This document shows positions 14,370 through 26,232 of a stretch of DNA of 64,000 nucleotides, piece after piece. Each line of letters opens with the position of its first letter. Positions within the stretch are counted from its first letter, which is position 1. Under the pieces are notes generated by a model. That model was not told the DNA's origin. It worked only from the letters and a program-made list of their open reading frames with translations, and did not search any database. This DNA is from Pagrus major. Its lineage: Eukaryota; Chordata; Actinopteri; Spariformes; Sparidae. Made by a program: the position numbers and the translations under genes. Location: the NCBI RefSeq assembly GCF_040436345.1, contig NC_133219.1, positions 18,870,958 through 18,934,957 on the forward strand. Direction: 5' to 3'.

Positions 14370-14695
14370 GTAAGGTTAATCCCGGTGTCACTTCCTGTCT
14401 TTGTCTTGTTTTCCCTGATTAGTTTTACCTGTCTCTGATTAGCCTCCTGTCAGTTTGGCAGTGTTTGCTCTGTGTTTGTTCCTCGTGCCTCACCTGCCTG
14501 TGTTTCCTGCACTTTATTCGGTTTGTACTTGGTTTAGTTTTTGAATGTCTTGTATTGCTTTGGTTCTTGTTTTTTCCTTCTGCCTGCCACCTGCCTGTTT
14601 TTTTTATATCAGCCTTTCATTAAAGCTCACATTTTGTTCAACCATTTGCCTGACTGGAGTGTGATTTGGGTCGTTTTTCGAAAAATCATAACAGA
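14370..14695. repeat. Probable retroelement-like tail
   Basis: A pyrimidine/TG-rich stretch (TTTACCTGTCTCTGATTAGC, CACCTGCCTGTGTTTCCTGC) leads to CATTAAAGCTCACATTTTGT and GATTTGGGTCG...CATAACAG, a wording I associate with a common fish dispersed element. Class uncertain. Confidence 0.4.
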
Positions 14696-16647
14696 TATCT
14701 GCAAAAAACAGTAATTCTCAATATTTAAAATTGTTTTTCTCTGCAATTTTCACTCCTTACAACTCTAAACACTGATTAATTGATCTGTAAGGGTTTTTAA
14801 GTTTAGGCATCTCAAAGCACTTATGGGGGAAACAATCCACTGACAAATTAAAGGCCTCATATTATCCTATTGAAGGAATTTCTGTATTGTTGGCAGAGTT
14901 GATGGTTTTGTCTGCGTTTGATTACGTTATACAGTGTAATATGGTGGCTGTGTGCTTTCTGACATCTGGAGCAGCCAACAGAAAAACTGAACACGGTCAC
15001 ATAAAAGGAAGGTTGTTACAAACCTATCTACGATCCCTGCAGTGGTTTTATGAGGGCATATTGTCACCTAGCAGGCACTCTTCAGCACAAGCAGCCTAAT
15101 AAAACATACTGATAAGGACAGCAGCAATAAAAAAGTCTGACAGTCACGATGACTCAACAGAACCAAACCTCCAGATTTCAACCATAACAACTTCTGATAA
15201 GACAAACAGTCATTTTTTGCGACACATGAATGTATTCATCATTTAACTGTTGTTTCTATGTATATGTAATGAGAGCGTATGGCAGTATGGGCGGGTGTCA
15301 CATGACCTACAATTACGAATGTGGCCACTACTAAAACTACAGAGATCTAATGACTACACCTCTGTAAAACCATTTTTAAACCAAAATTACTGTGTATATG
15401 CAGGTTTTTCAAGCTTACGTACACCCACTAAAAATAGCTGATTGACTTCTTTCCAGTGGACGAGTTTGCCTTTCTGTTCTACTCTAGTGTTCGACATTCT
15501 TCATCACAAACGTGCGGTACAGGGAACAGTAGACGATGACAGTGACAATGTTGTGGTTACTTTTTGATAACTTTTACTTCAGTCTGTAATTCGAACTCGA
15601 GGTCTACTGAACGATGTTCCAGAGCTGTTTGAATGTAGATGGACGGAAAGCTATTTACGCGCCAACATGAAGAACCTCATCGCGCTGGAAAAGGGGTGAA
15701 AATTAACATGTCCACCCTGGTGTTGTGTTTCCGTCAAAGTCAAGCTGTAGTCGATAAACACTCTACTGCGTTGACTACTGCATGGTGCACTACTGACTAC
15801 GGAGTCATTTGACCTGGTAATAAATGTCACTTCTTCCCTTTCCTTACTGAAGAAGTAAGCCAGATGTGGTCCAGTGTGAAAGGGGTTTAAGATTAAACTC
15901 ACAGGGAACCCTTTGTCACCTTCTCTTACATATTGGACCACCTTAGAGGGCACTTTATCATGTCTTATCTACCATAGGGGCATGAAAGAGGGCATGGCTT
16001 TTTCTTTTCTTTTCTTTTTTCACATATGGAGGAGTCCACACAACCCACGAGATCATTTTCTGCCTCCACAGCCAAACTGAGAAATGCTCAAACAACTAAA
16101 TGACCGGTCTTTCTCAAAATGTATCATCCCAGTTCATATGTCTCAAGTGTGCGTACATGTGTGCTTTCGGGATATTCCCAGACCCCCTTCAGCCGTGAAC
16201 CACCAGCCTTTTGCCCCTATCGGCCCCCAGGCCTGTCAGTCCTAACAACATGGTAATTAAGTGGGCTCTCCTTGTCAAAATGCTGCAGCACTACACATTT
16301 CTTATTGGATTACAAGGTGCTGGGAAGGAATGCAGGAACCAGCCAGTGCTCCTCTCCCCGCTGCTGGTAGAGTCGGAGGGAAACAACACGGGTGAATATG
16401 AATAGGGATCCTACCCTTTCCTTCACGCCCGCTGACCGCCAATGCAAAATACAGCATGTGCCATTTATTTCTAGAGTCAAAATAAGCCACCGTGTGATTT
16501 CTCTGTGAATGTGTGTTTGAGTTTGTGGTGCTTAATAGATTCTTAATGTGCAAAGGATTGTAGCGTATCAGATGGGCTGGGAGTTGCTGGCGTGACAACA
16601 GCAACAGTGGAATGGATGGCTTGCTTCAACACCTGGAGAAGGGTTCA

Positions 16648-16768
<121 letters not shown>

Positions 16769-17019
16769 CTTACGGGTTGAGACGACTCAGGCGGTGATAA
16801 AGCAATAAACCAACCACACAGTCACTGGCAGGGCAGCCAAATGCTATATGGGCAGGAGGGCAGAAGAAGAATGGAGCTGTTGTATCACAGCAGGGGAAGT
16901 CCGCACTACATATTTCATCTGCTAGCTGATCGCATTACTTTTTTTTTTTTTTTATTTTGTTGGGCTGTTCCAAAAAACTGATACATGTGACTGACTGTTG
17001 AAAACTATTTACATACACA

Positions 17020-17235
17020 AGACAGAGTCTACGCTAAGGCTATGCTAGCAGCTGTGTGAGGTAGTTCGAGGTAGTCGAGGTAAATGCTACTGTATGCCCG
17101 CTAACATGCTCACAATGATCATGCTAATGATGCAGGGCTATAGAGTTTGATATTGGATTACACTGAATTAATAGGGACTGTTGGGCCTTGGTGGAGGTAT
17201 GCGCTCTACTGAGTGCTACTCTAGTTTTTGCAGGT
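17020..17235. repeat. Dispersed repeat fragment sharing a tail with 50990-51300
   Basis: GCTAACATGCTCACAATGAT-type words are followed by TAGGGACTGTTGGGCCTTGG and a GGAGGTATGCGCTCTACTGA tail. Recognised from memory as common fish repeat wording. Confidence 0.45.
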
Positions 17236-17389
17236 ATTTGTTTAGAAATCAAACTATTAGACAAATGCAACAAAATGTGCTGGATGAAACATCAGACAAT
17301 CACCAAAGGTACTTACCACTTACAAGGTCAACTTTGCTCCCTCATTGATGGCAGTGAGATGTGACTGGAAGCTCCAAAAGCAAATATTA

Positions 17390-17640
17390 CAATTCAATTA
17401 AATTCAAAATATTTTATTTGTCCCCGGGGGGGAAATTAAAGAGTGGACCTTTGAGCTTAATTTGTTACTTATACTGTTAAAAGTCATGAAGAACTTCTGT
17501 GAGAACATTTATTTGGATTTCCTTAATTGGAAGGGCACCATAAAAAATAAAAAAAAACACCCCAGACCAAAAGTAAACTGAAGTATATGGACAAAGGTGT
17601 CCACATACTTTTGGTCATATAGTGCACATAAAAATCTAGA
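17390..17640. repeat. Cluster of two mobile-element ends
   Basis: ATTTTATTTGTCCCCGGGGG at about 17410 resembles the 3' tail of a fish non-LTR element. GTGTCCACATACTTTTGGTC plus ATATAGTGCAC at 17598-17628 resembles a Tc1/mariner-type terminal sequence. Both are recognised by wording only. Confidence 0.4.
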
Positions 17641-17943
17641 GCACAAAAGCATGGACTTGCAAATATTTTTAAAATTTTGTTTCCTTAACGTCCCATTAAC
17701 TACTTTCCTGTTTCAGTTCTCATTTTACAACATTTGATATGGTTCTGTGTTCTCTTCACAGATGACACAATGCTTTGGGTGTTGTATCATGAATTTGTTG
17801 AAAATTGGGTTAAACTTGCGAAATCTCTGGCATGGTCCTTTAAATGAAGCTTCGTGACATTCAACACGATCACATTAGTCGGTGTAAGCAACAAACTGAG
17901 CCTTGAAACCAGAGCCACAAAGAGAAAATTCCCACAGCGCTTC

Positions 17944-17954
17944 TGTGTGTGTGT

Positions 17955-18024
<70 letters not shown>
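17944..18024 (+). repeat. (GT)n microsatellite
   Basis: About 40 GT units with an AT interruption at about 17959 and a C interruption near the end. Confidence 0.96.
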
Positions 18025-18025
<1 letters not shown>

Positions 18026-18135
18026 TGTCTTTTCCCCACATCACAGCATGAAGGAGAGTCAGTCAAGTCTCTAAATGGCAAAACGACACCTGCGTACCCC
18101 AAACAAAATGCTACTGTGTGAACTACAACTGTTGA

Positions 18136-18182
18136 TAAGAGGATGGTGGAGGGAGGGTGGGGGAGGAGGGGGAGGGGCTGAG
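18136..18182 (+). repeat. G-rich tract with G-quadruplex potential
   Basis: Runs of 3-5 G separated by one or two bases (GGAGGGAGGGTGGGGGAGG and onward) satisfy the usual four-run pattern on the plus strand. Confidence 0.7.
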
Positions 18183-18347
18183 GTGGATGAGTCAACAAAC
18201 CCGGTTCTCTCTGCTGACATGCTAAATCTCACACTTTGGGAATGAGACTTTAAGGACTTCAGCAGATACTTATCAGTGGCGGTTAGTGCAGACAAACACT
18301 GTCACCTTCTGCTCAGTAGCCAACTGCTGTCAGAGCGAACGAGCATG

Positions 18348-18420
18348 GACACACACACACACACACATTCTCGCACAAAATAAGATGTATTCATTGTACA
18401 CACACACGCGCGCGTGCACA
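18348..18420 (+). repeat. Two short (CA)n tracts, the second running into (CG)n
   Basis: CA repeats at 18348-18367. Then at 18397-18420 an alternating pyrimidine-purine run, CACACACACGCGCGCGTGCA, has Z-DNA-forming character. Confidence 0.9.
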
Positions 18421-18561
18421 TTGTAAAGTCATAGACAAAACAATGTCTTCTTTGTGCTCTTGTTATACCTGCAGATTTGATACTTGAGGGCTGGAAATGT
18501 TTAAGACAGGTTTGGGAAGGAATCCTAATTTTTATCTTGCCAATAATAATAATGTGTGGAC

Positions 18562-19085
18562 AGCAGGGATGGAAAGTGTTTTACTTAAGTATGATTTTGA
18601 GGAACTTCTTCTTGACTTGAATATGTCTGATTCATGCTATTTTATACATGTACTCACTGCATTTCAGAGAGAAACATTGTACTATTTGCTTTTCTACATT
18701 TATTTAACTGCTATAGTTATAAGTTACTTTGATTTTTATATATAATCAATTTAATTAACATGATACATTGTTATAGATTTAAGTGTGTCTTGTGTGCATA
18801 ACATAAAAAATCACCTTAAAGGTGCTATACGTAAGAAAAGTTCATTTTTGAGTCCCATTCCCACCCAGTCAAATAATGACGCTTTGGGATGTCTGCCAAT
18901 CAATCCTACAATCCCAAAGCGTCTTTTTGACGAGTGTTTGACGAGTGACTGCACAGTGAGACTTTTATGTCGATACTTTAAGTACATTTTGATGCAAATA
19001 CATAGCATGTACCTTTTTCTCAAGCACGATGGTGATAACAGAGCATTTGTACCCTGTGCTATTGTTACTTTTACTTAAAGTGGAA
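18562..19085. mobile_element. hAT-like dispersed repeat with a nested insertion
   Basis: The outer repeat belongs to the teleost family typified by CAGTGGTGGAAAGTAACT...GTACTTAAGTA (here CAGGGATGGAAAGTGTTTTA at 18562). It resumes with TTTAAGTACATTTTGATGC at about 18978. About 18815-18977 is foreign: it opens TTAAAGGTGCTATACGTAAG and contains a perfect 13-nt stem, GACGCTTTGGGAT at 18878-18890 inverted at 18911-18923. Family assignment is from memory of consensus words, not a search. Confidence 0.5.
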
Positions 19086-19570
19086 ACAGACAACTTTTCA
19101 AATTCCCCACTCCTAGTGTTTCCCTGTGGTATTACTGTTAGCAACATGGCTACCGCTAACAGCCTGGCTACTATCAAAAAAGTAGCCAGCAAAAAGCAAC
19201 GGTAAAAATCCCCCATTGACCTATAGAAACCCTGATCTCAGTGCAATGAAAGCCTGTAAATAAACTGTCCCATATATCTGCAACGTTCCCAGTTTGAATC
19301 TTCCCCTCCTTTCCTACATTTCCTGTGATTCTCCTCAATGCCATCAAACAAAGGTTTAAATGGCCAAATGATCTTTAATGAGTGTCATTGTAGTAAAAGT
19401 CACAAGGATGTAAACCTAAGAAAGGAGTCATAAATTGAAGGTCACAAACAAAATATAAGGTTTGACAAAAACAAAAGAGCTTCGTCATGTAGATGGCTCA
19501 GTCGTTATTACTGGTAAGAGGGGGGGTGGGGGAGGGGTGTCAGACTAATATTTAATAAGATAAAGAACAT

Positions 19571-19882
19571 TTAAAGGTGAAATATGTAAGAATTGTCCAC
19601 CTGTACCAAATAGAGGGCAGCATATCACCAAAGTAACCGCTAGCTTCTGCTAGCTAGTTAGCTTAGTTAGCCATGCAGTAAGTGGTTCAGACAGGGAGCA
19701 GCGAGAGAGTGTTAGTGTTTGCACCGCTAGTCGGATTTTGAGACCAGGACAGGCCAAAGCTAGCTGGTTAGCATGCTAACTTCAATAAATATCTTTGCAA
19801 CACAATACACAGACATCATAATGCCGAAACGATGTCGGTGATTTTAGTTCATGAACGCTTTCAACTAAAATTCTTACATCAT
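19571..19882. mobile_element. MITE with long inverted repeats, copy 2
   Basis: Starts TTAAAGGTGAAATATGTAAG. It shares GGCAGCATATCACC and AGTAACCGCTAGC with the inverted arm of the copy at 44397-44819, and AGCTGGTTAGCATG in the middle. It ends with AAATTCTTACATCATG, an imperfect inverse of the left end, without the final TTAA. Confidence 0.6.
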
Positions 19883-20659
19883 GCCCCCGAAAAGATCTTT
19901 GCATACAAGCAAGAGCATAAAAAGGTGTGAGAATATGTGTTTTAAAGGAATAATTTATTCCATTTTTGAGTGAGAGTCAGATAAGAAGATCGATACTACT
20001 CTCCTGTTTGCAGCAGAATTATTCCTGGAAACAGGGGAAACAGCTTGACAGGCTCTTTTCTAAGGGAACAAAATCTGCCTCTCTGATTCTCTGAAGCTCA
20101 TTAATCAAGATGTTTGATCTGGACAAACAAACAGTGCAAATCAAAACATGGTTACAGCTGGTTTTGTGCCAGACTGTGTCTTGGCTTGGATCTGTGACTC
20201 AGTTGAGCTGCTACATGTTCACACTTAGGTTTTTGTAAACAAACAGACATAACGTGATAATAGGTGAGCTGGTAAGCAGATTTGTTACCGCTGGACAGAA
20301 TCAGGCTCGGTGTTTCTCCCTATTTTTGTGCTAAGCTAAGCTATCCAACTACTGATGGTAGTATAATATATGTACAAATAGAAGATTGGTTGGCGGTCAT
20401 CTCACCTAACTGTCCTTGCAAGAAAGTTAATAAGATTATTTCCCAAAATTGAACTATTCTTTTAAAAATACACATTTCCTATTCTCCTCCTATTATATAT
20501 TTTAGGGGGCGAAAGTAAAACCAACAGAAATAATTAAACTTAGATGCAAAAACACAAAAAATGAAATGGGAACACTCGGACAAAAAGTTAAGACTCTCTC
20601 TCATGTCTCGCCTGTTCTTCCCTTTCTGTATTTCTCCCTCCCTCTCATTCTCTCTCACT

Positions 20660-20660
<1 letters not shown>

Positions 20661-20691
<31 letters not shown>

Positions 20692-20695
20692 CACT
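20661..20695 (+). repeat. (CA)n microsatellite after a CT-rich run
   Basis: CA repeat with one G interruption, preceded by CTCTCTC-rich sequence from 20594. Confidence 0.9.
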
Positions 20696-21077
20696 GTAAA
20701 AAAAGATTTGATACCACGGGCTACTTAAAATGATGTCAGCTCTCACTGGTGACACAAAATGTCATCATCAGGCCAAATCCAATTACAAGAGCAACAACAG
20801 GACACACATCCACAGTCTCCTCCTGACATGAGACTTCTCAGTTGGCTTAAGAGCGAAGAAGGGGGAAAAAGTAAAGTGACATGAAAATAGAGCTTTTGTC
20901 AAAGAGTCGAGTGGTTTGGCTTCAAATTCATGCCGATGAAATGTGAACGTTTGTGCCAAAGAGAAGAGATTAAAGGCAGGTTGGTTTTTTTTTTAACCTC
21001 CCGTCTTGTTCATTATTCCACGGATCAGTGTTCTGCAGCTCATGTGAAACCCATGTTTGGAGCTGTCTTTCAGCATG

Positions 21078-21092
21078 GACACACACACACAC

Positions 21093-21128
<36 letters not shown>
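21078..21128 (+). repeat. (CA)n microsatellite
   Basis: About 25 CA units with a single G interruption at 21097. Confidence 0.96.
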
Positions 21129-21129
<1 letters not shown>

Positions 21130-22123
21130 GAGAGTCTGTAACTGGAAAGGAATGAGTGGAGAAATGCATCTTGAACGGATGAGATGATGCTGCTCACAGA
21201 TTTATAGGGCCGATATCATGTTTCAGCCCCGAGAGAACACAGTTAGTTTAAATCCACTCCGTCACATCCACACTTCATTTATGTGTTGAGTTTGCATAAT
21301 GTGTGTTTATGCAAATACACAAAATCATAAAAACAATATTTCTTTAATGACTCACAGGAAGGCTGCGTTTTACATAAAGTTATACACCGGCTATGAACAT
21401 ATTTGTGTTTAGACTCAGGATGCTATTAAGGTATTGTGACTTCATTTAAAGACCCTATATTCTGTATAGTTTGTTTCAGCGATAGATCTGGTGCACTTAT
21501 TTTGATGGTTTTTACCCTTTTGCCAATAAAATATGTCTGGTTTTAACATAAAGTTACAATAAACTGAACCCCAAAATGAAAACAGGATTAAAATATGAGG
21601 TAACTCTGTCTGGAGGACTTGTGACAGCAAATATGAAAAGTCAACAACAAGCATTTGATCTGTATTTTGTAATCTAAATTTACTTTTTTTTTAATAAAGT
21701 ATAATCAATAATTGTTTAACTGTTCTAAGTTCATCTGTCTGCTATTGTAGTATTTCTTTTCCAACACACTGCAATGTGAACTGAATATCTGCACTTATTT
21801 TGTAAATCTTACTTTTCTCAAAATCTGTCAAAATTCAAGATTTCAAATGAAGATCCTGTCCACAATTGATGCTTAATTTAACTTGCCAAAAACAATGAAT
21901 TAAGTAACCATTTACCAATTTAAAAAATCCTTTATTTTTACACAACTCACAAAGAAATTAATATCAGACAAAGTTTTCTATCTGCTGATATTTGTAAGAC
22001 AGATCAAATCTGAAATTGTTTTTCCAATTCCCAATATTCCAAGTCTGATATCCCCCGTTTGGTGGGAACTGTTGACTTAGTATGAAACTAAAAGCAATAG
22101 CGATGTATTAGTGGATGCAGACT

Positions 22124-22350
22124 AAGGCTGCACAATTAATCGAAATTCTATTATCGAAATCGCAATTTTCAAATTGCAAGAAGCTGCAGTTTCTTTTAAA
22201 GTGTCAAATGTGTTCCTGTTCTCCAAACATACACGCCACAACAAATGTGACATCATCATGAGATTTTTCAGTGAAAATAAAAAAATTATTATGCAACAAT
22301 GATAATTCCCATTTATCACGAACCATATCGCAATCGTAATATCATAGATT
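22124..22350. repeat. Dispersed teleost repeat (GGCTGCACAATTAATCG type)
   Basis: Opens CTAAGGCTGCACAATTAATC, followed by ATTATCGAAATCGCAATTTT, and closes with ATATCGCAATCGTAATATC. I recognise this wording as a common fish non-autonomous repeat. It begins about 80 bp beyond the candidate dmrt2 poly(A) site. Confidence 0.5.
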
Positions 22351-22431
22351 ATGATAACAGATACTAGAAACCTGTTCGTAGCATAAAATGAAATACAAGA
22401 CTTTTAATGGAAAGAGTTCAGTCTTATAAAG

Positions 22432-22437
22432 TTTATT
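22432..22437 (-). terminator. dmrt2: Candidate dmrt2 polyadenylation signal (AATAAA)
   Basis: TTTATT on the plus strand reads AATAAA on the gene strand, about 220 nt below the dmrt2 stop codon. It would give a short 3' UTR. Other AT-rich hexamers lie nearby, so the actual cleavage site is uncertain. Confidence 0.45.
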
Positions 22438-22659
22438 GACATGAGGAAAACATTGAGATAATGTTTAAATACTCTACACAATAAAGTTATTAAACATGCA
22501 CGTGTAAAATATAATATACTGTACATAAATATTACATGGGGGGGAGAAATAATTTCTAGCTGGTCTAATTTCTGATGCAGTGCCCAAAACCACAACTGGA
22601 GATGCCCTCTAACTGAGACAGTCCTGAAGCTTATAGTGCAAGAAAAGACACAATGGAAA

Positions 22660-23762
22660 CTAATGGAATGCTCGACTCATAGCGGGTGTGGGTCTCTTCA
22701 GTATGGCCTCCACAGAGAAGGACAAAGACTCACTGGACGCCATCTTGGTCCCCACAGGCTTGGACAGAAAGTCTTTGCCGTACCTGTCGGTGATTTTAAC
22801 GGCCTGAATGTCCCTGGCGGAGCCCTCCCTGAATTTGCGGGCAGCCTCCTCTAAGAGCTCTTTGCAGTATGGAGCCCTGAGCTCCGGCCCGGCCCCGCCG
22901 CTGTTTTTTTCACTCAGCGAGTGCTGGATGAGAGAGTGAAAGGAGTTGAGTTTCATGGAAAGCTTAGCGCTGTCCTTGCTCAGCTTGTTCAGGACTTGGC
23001 TGGAGTTTTGGGAATGAGAGTTACTGGGGAAGGATTGTCCGAAGCTCCTCTTAGGTGGAGAGAAGGCTGAGCACTCCCTCTGCCCCCCCTGGGTCACACC
23101 GGGAGGTTTGGGATCAGCCCTTTGAAGGTCTGACGAGTCCTGCAGCGCAGCGGCTCGGGATCCTTCCAGTTTAGTAGCGAAAGAAGCCGCGGCCTCCTGC
23201 TCCGGCGGCTGGCTCTCTGCGGGCATCACCTTGGGCTCCCACACGGCGCCGGGCTTCATGTTCTGCACCGCCGTTGCATTGAACAGACACTGCTGGTAGA
23301 GCAGGGCGTCGCTGAGGTTGGTTGTGCCACGGGGCCACATCATGAAGCCGCCTCGTGATGGCTGCAGCGGGTAGTGGCAGTAGGTGGTGGCCACGCTGAC
23401 ATTGGAAGAGATGAGCTCGACGTTGGCCGAGCCAGCAGGGTACTGCATGGACAGATCCAGGCAGTTAGGGCCGAGGAAGTTGCACAGCTCCTTGGGCTGC
23501 GGCTCAACTTGAGCCCCCGGCGAGTAGGCCGTCTTGCAGTTGTACTCTGCGGCGTGGTGGACCATGTTGTTGGGGAAGAGGAGCGAAGCTGTGGCCGCCT
23601 GGCTGTTCTCCAGCAGCTCTCGTTCTTTGTACTCCCGCTCCAGCATGATGGTTTCCAGCTCCTTGTCGGCGAAGGCCCTTCTCTTCCTCATGCGATCGCT
23701 CAGCGGTGGGGGCAGAGACGGGTTGGCCGCCAGGAAAGGATCAGACTGCACCGGACGGTATC
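22660..23762 (-). CDS. dmrt2: dmrt2 coding exon 3 (C-terminal region)
   Basis: Begins after acceptor gatgacag at 23763 and completes Gly159, then YRPVQSDPF. It carries the basic/acidic helix region ([20 protein letters not shown]), then a low-complexity, Pro/Ser/Gln-rich likely transactivation region, and ends SRAFH with TAG at 22662-22660. Exon 3 provides 366 residues after the split glycine. Long open frames on the plus strand across this exon (for example 23374-23826) are GC-driven shadows. Confidence 0.95.
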
Positions 23763-24749
23763 CTGTCATCAGAAGAAAGAATTCAAATGTGTTTATGACA
23801 GCCAATATGTTTTGGATTACAGTTGATGTCAAGCATGCATGCCGAAATGTTCACAACTCTGGTAAACATGCAAAACTGCAACAAAGGAGACGCTCCACTT
23901 TAAATATAAATCATGCTCAGTAAATAAATCATCTTTGTATGTTGTGACAGTGCTGGTAATTAGTGAACGTAGTAAACATGCTAAAAAGGTTCATCAAGTC
24001 ACTGCTTACAGATGTTAATAAGTCCTTATCACTGTTTTGGTGCTGTTATTGGAAAAAGACAGAAATCCAAGACAAGCTACAGGAGAAGCAGAGGGTTTAT
24101 CAGAGTTAAAAAGGGACAGAGGATAGACCAAGAGGAACAAAAGAAGATCAGACATCTAATGCAAAGAGATAAAACATGTTTCTTTCTGTGAGATCTGCTG
24201 CCCGGTTACCTTCAAGGATGCTTTTGGCGAGCATGGTGGATGGTCGAATATGTCGCTGATATATCGCCCTCCTCTCTGCTGGAATCTGTTTCCCAGAGAT
24301 CCCTTTTTTATCCTGATGAATTGAGGAAACACAAAAGAAATGAGTAAAGACTTGCTTCACTTGCTTCCAGGATGTTTTTCTTGTTCCTTTAAAAAAGGTA
24401 ATTGCCAGGCCTATTATATTTTGCTCAGTGGCTAAACAATTTATAGCTATTTAAAGAGCTTTAATATCTGTAAGAAAAGACCCCTATTTTAAGTAGATTA
24501 CTATTAAGACATTGGATTATATTATCAAAACACATGTGACTTGAACTGTGACAAATCTGGCACTTTAAAAAATAAATAGTGTGCCTGATTTTTAAATGCA
24601 TCGATTTTTGTCATGTTAAAGATACAGAAAACAGAAAAATGACAAAAAACAGCAGAACTAACCCTAATTAGATTACACGAGACAATGTTTTCACAAGACT
24701 GTGTATAAAAATACATTTAGCTTCACAAGCCAAGAGCACACACGACAAA

Positions 24750-24810
<61 letters not shown>

Positions 24811-26199
24811 TAAAAAAAACATCCATCTGGTACCATCTTTAAAATACCACAGCTGACGCGGGTCATTATTTCACCGCAGACATTCTCAAATATTTGTCAT
24901 CACCGCAGTCGAATCACTCAATCACACACACATTAGGGTCACAGTCCCCAAATAGATTTTAATTTGAGGAGATCATCTATGAGGGATGGAAATGTATGAC
25001 TGTATACGTTGGGGAGGAAGCGAGACGGTCAGAAAAACTACGGACAAAACATTTCCCTTCACATTCTCGAACTAAGCTGTGTGAATAAACTGATATTTGT
25101 GCTAAATCGTGATTGTTTATTAGCTGGAACAACATGAGCTGCCCCTCAGAGAACCACTGATTGACATCCATGTTCATTCAGTCGAACAAAGACATAAAAA
25201 CAAAATGCATTAAATAAATGCATTAACTGTCAAACCCTGAACCTGCCCAAACTTAAAATCGAAACGAAGCCTAACCCTGCTTCCAAAACCCTGCTCAGCT
25301 TGGTTGGAAAAACAAAACGGTAAGTTTTTTTATGTAGCTATTGGTTTACATTTAAAAATCAACACTGCGACGGCGACATGTTGTCACATTCAACACCAAA
25401 TGAAATGTTACCACCGAGCGAACCTGAAAAACATAGGACTGGTTGTTTACATCTGAAGCCATGCAGCATCTCTCATACAGATACTCCCAGTTATGAGGAG
25501 CACATGAAGGCAGCACAATATCTGCTCTTTGATTTCTTTACTGGGATTGTTTTCTAAAAAACACAAAGAATTATATTTCTGCCCATTGGTCAGAAAAACA
25601 TTTTGCCTTTTTGGGGCCTATTCTGGTCATAAATGTTGGCCTTGATGTTGCAGTGCAGCTCAAATAAATAAAAAGGGCATTTAAAAACAAGTTTGACGGG
25701 AATATGAAGACACTGACTTAAAAGGTCAGGTGTGAAGGTTACTTTAAATGCTCTTTACGGGAGAGCGACCTTAAATTAAGTCACATTTTCACCTGAACTC
25801 AAAGGCCTGAGGTGATTGAAAGCCAAGGATATCAGAGGAAGTACCAAACACTGGCCACACAAACATGCAGTCTATGATATAATTGACAATATAATCTATT
25901 CTAATAACATTAGATGATGATTTCTGTTGAAGTTCTATCTAACAAGGCTTTAAAGACATCTTGACAAGCATGGATCTCAGGAGGAGGTGGACATTTGAGC
26001 CACTGGATTCATAAAGTGAATAAAGATCAACATCAACAACTTGTCAGGGTTTGATGTTTTGTGTTATTGTTCATCTTTTAGTTTAATCAGTACTCACAGG
26101 AGTTGACTTCCCTCGTGGGATAAAGAGAAATAAACGTTTACACTGGGATCTATTTGTTGATGAATAAAAACACTTGAATGGATCAAAACTATTGACCCG

Positions 26200-26232
<33 letters not shown>

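Larger units (their letters stand above)
4445..16640. other. Intergenic, no gene seen
   Basis: Both strands were read without finding a convincing exon. It contains fragments of dispersed repeats (4480-4680 with GAGGGGTCCAGCCTCGAGGC, 6115-6245, 8015-8110, 14370-14695), a 17-nt direct duplication AAAAGACAGATATTAATG near 10088-10123, and otherwise AT-rich unique-looking sequence. Confidence 0.5.
19883..22123. other. Intergenic, no gene seen
   Basis: AT-rich sequence with CA microsatellites at 20661 and 21078. No exon, RNA gene or further named repeat recognised. Confidence 0.5.

Noticed and set aside
23374..23826. 150-codon plus-strand open frame
   Set aside because: Antisense of dmrt2 exon 3; no family resemblance, while the minus strand gives the conserved Dmrt2 protein.
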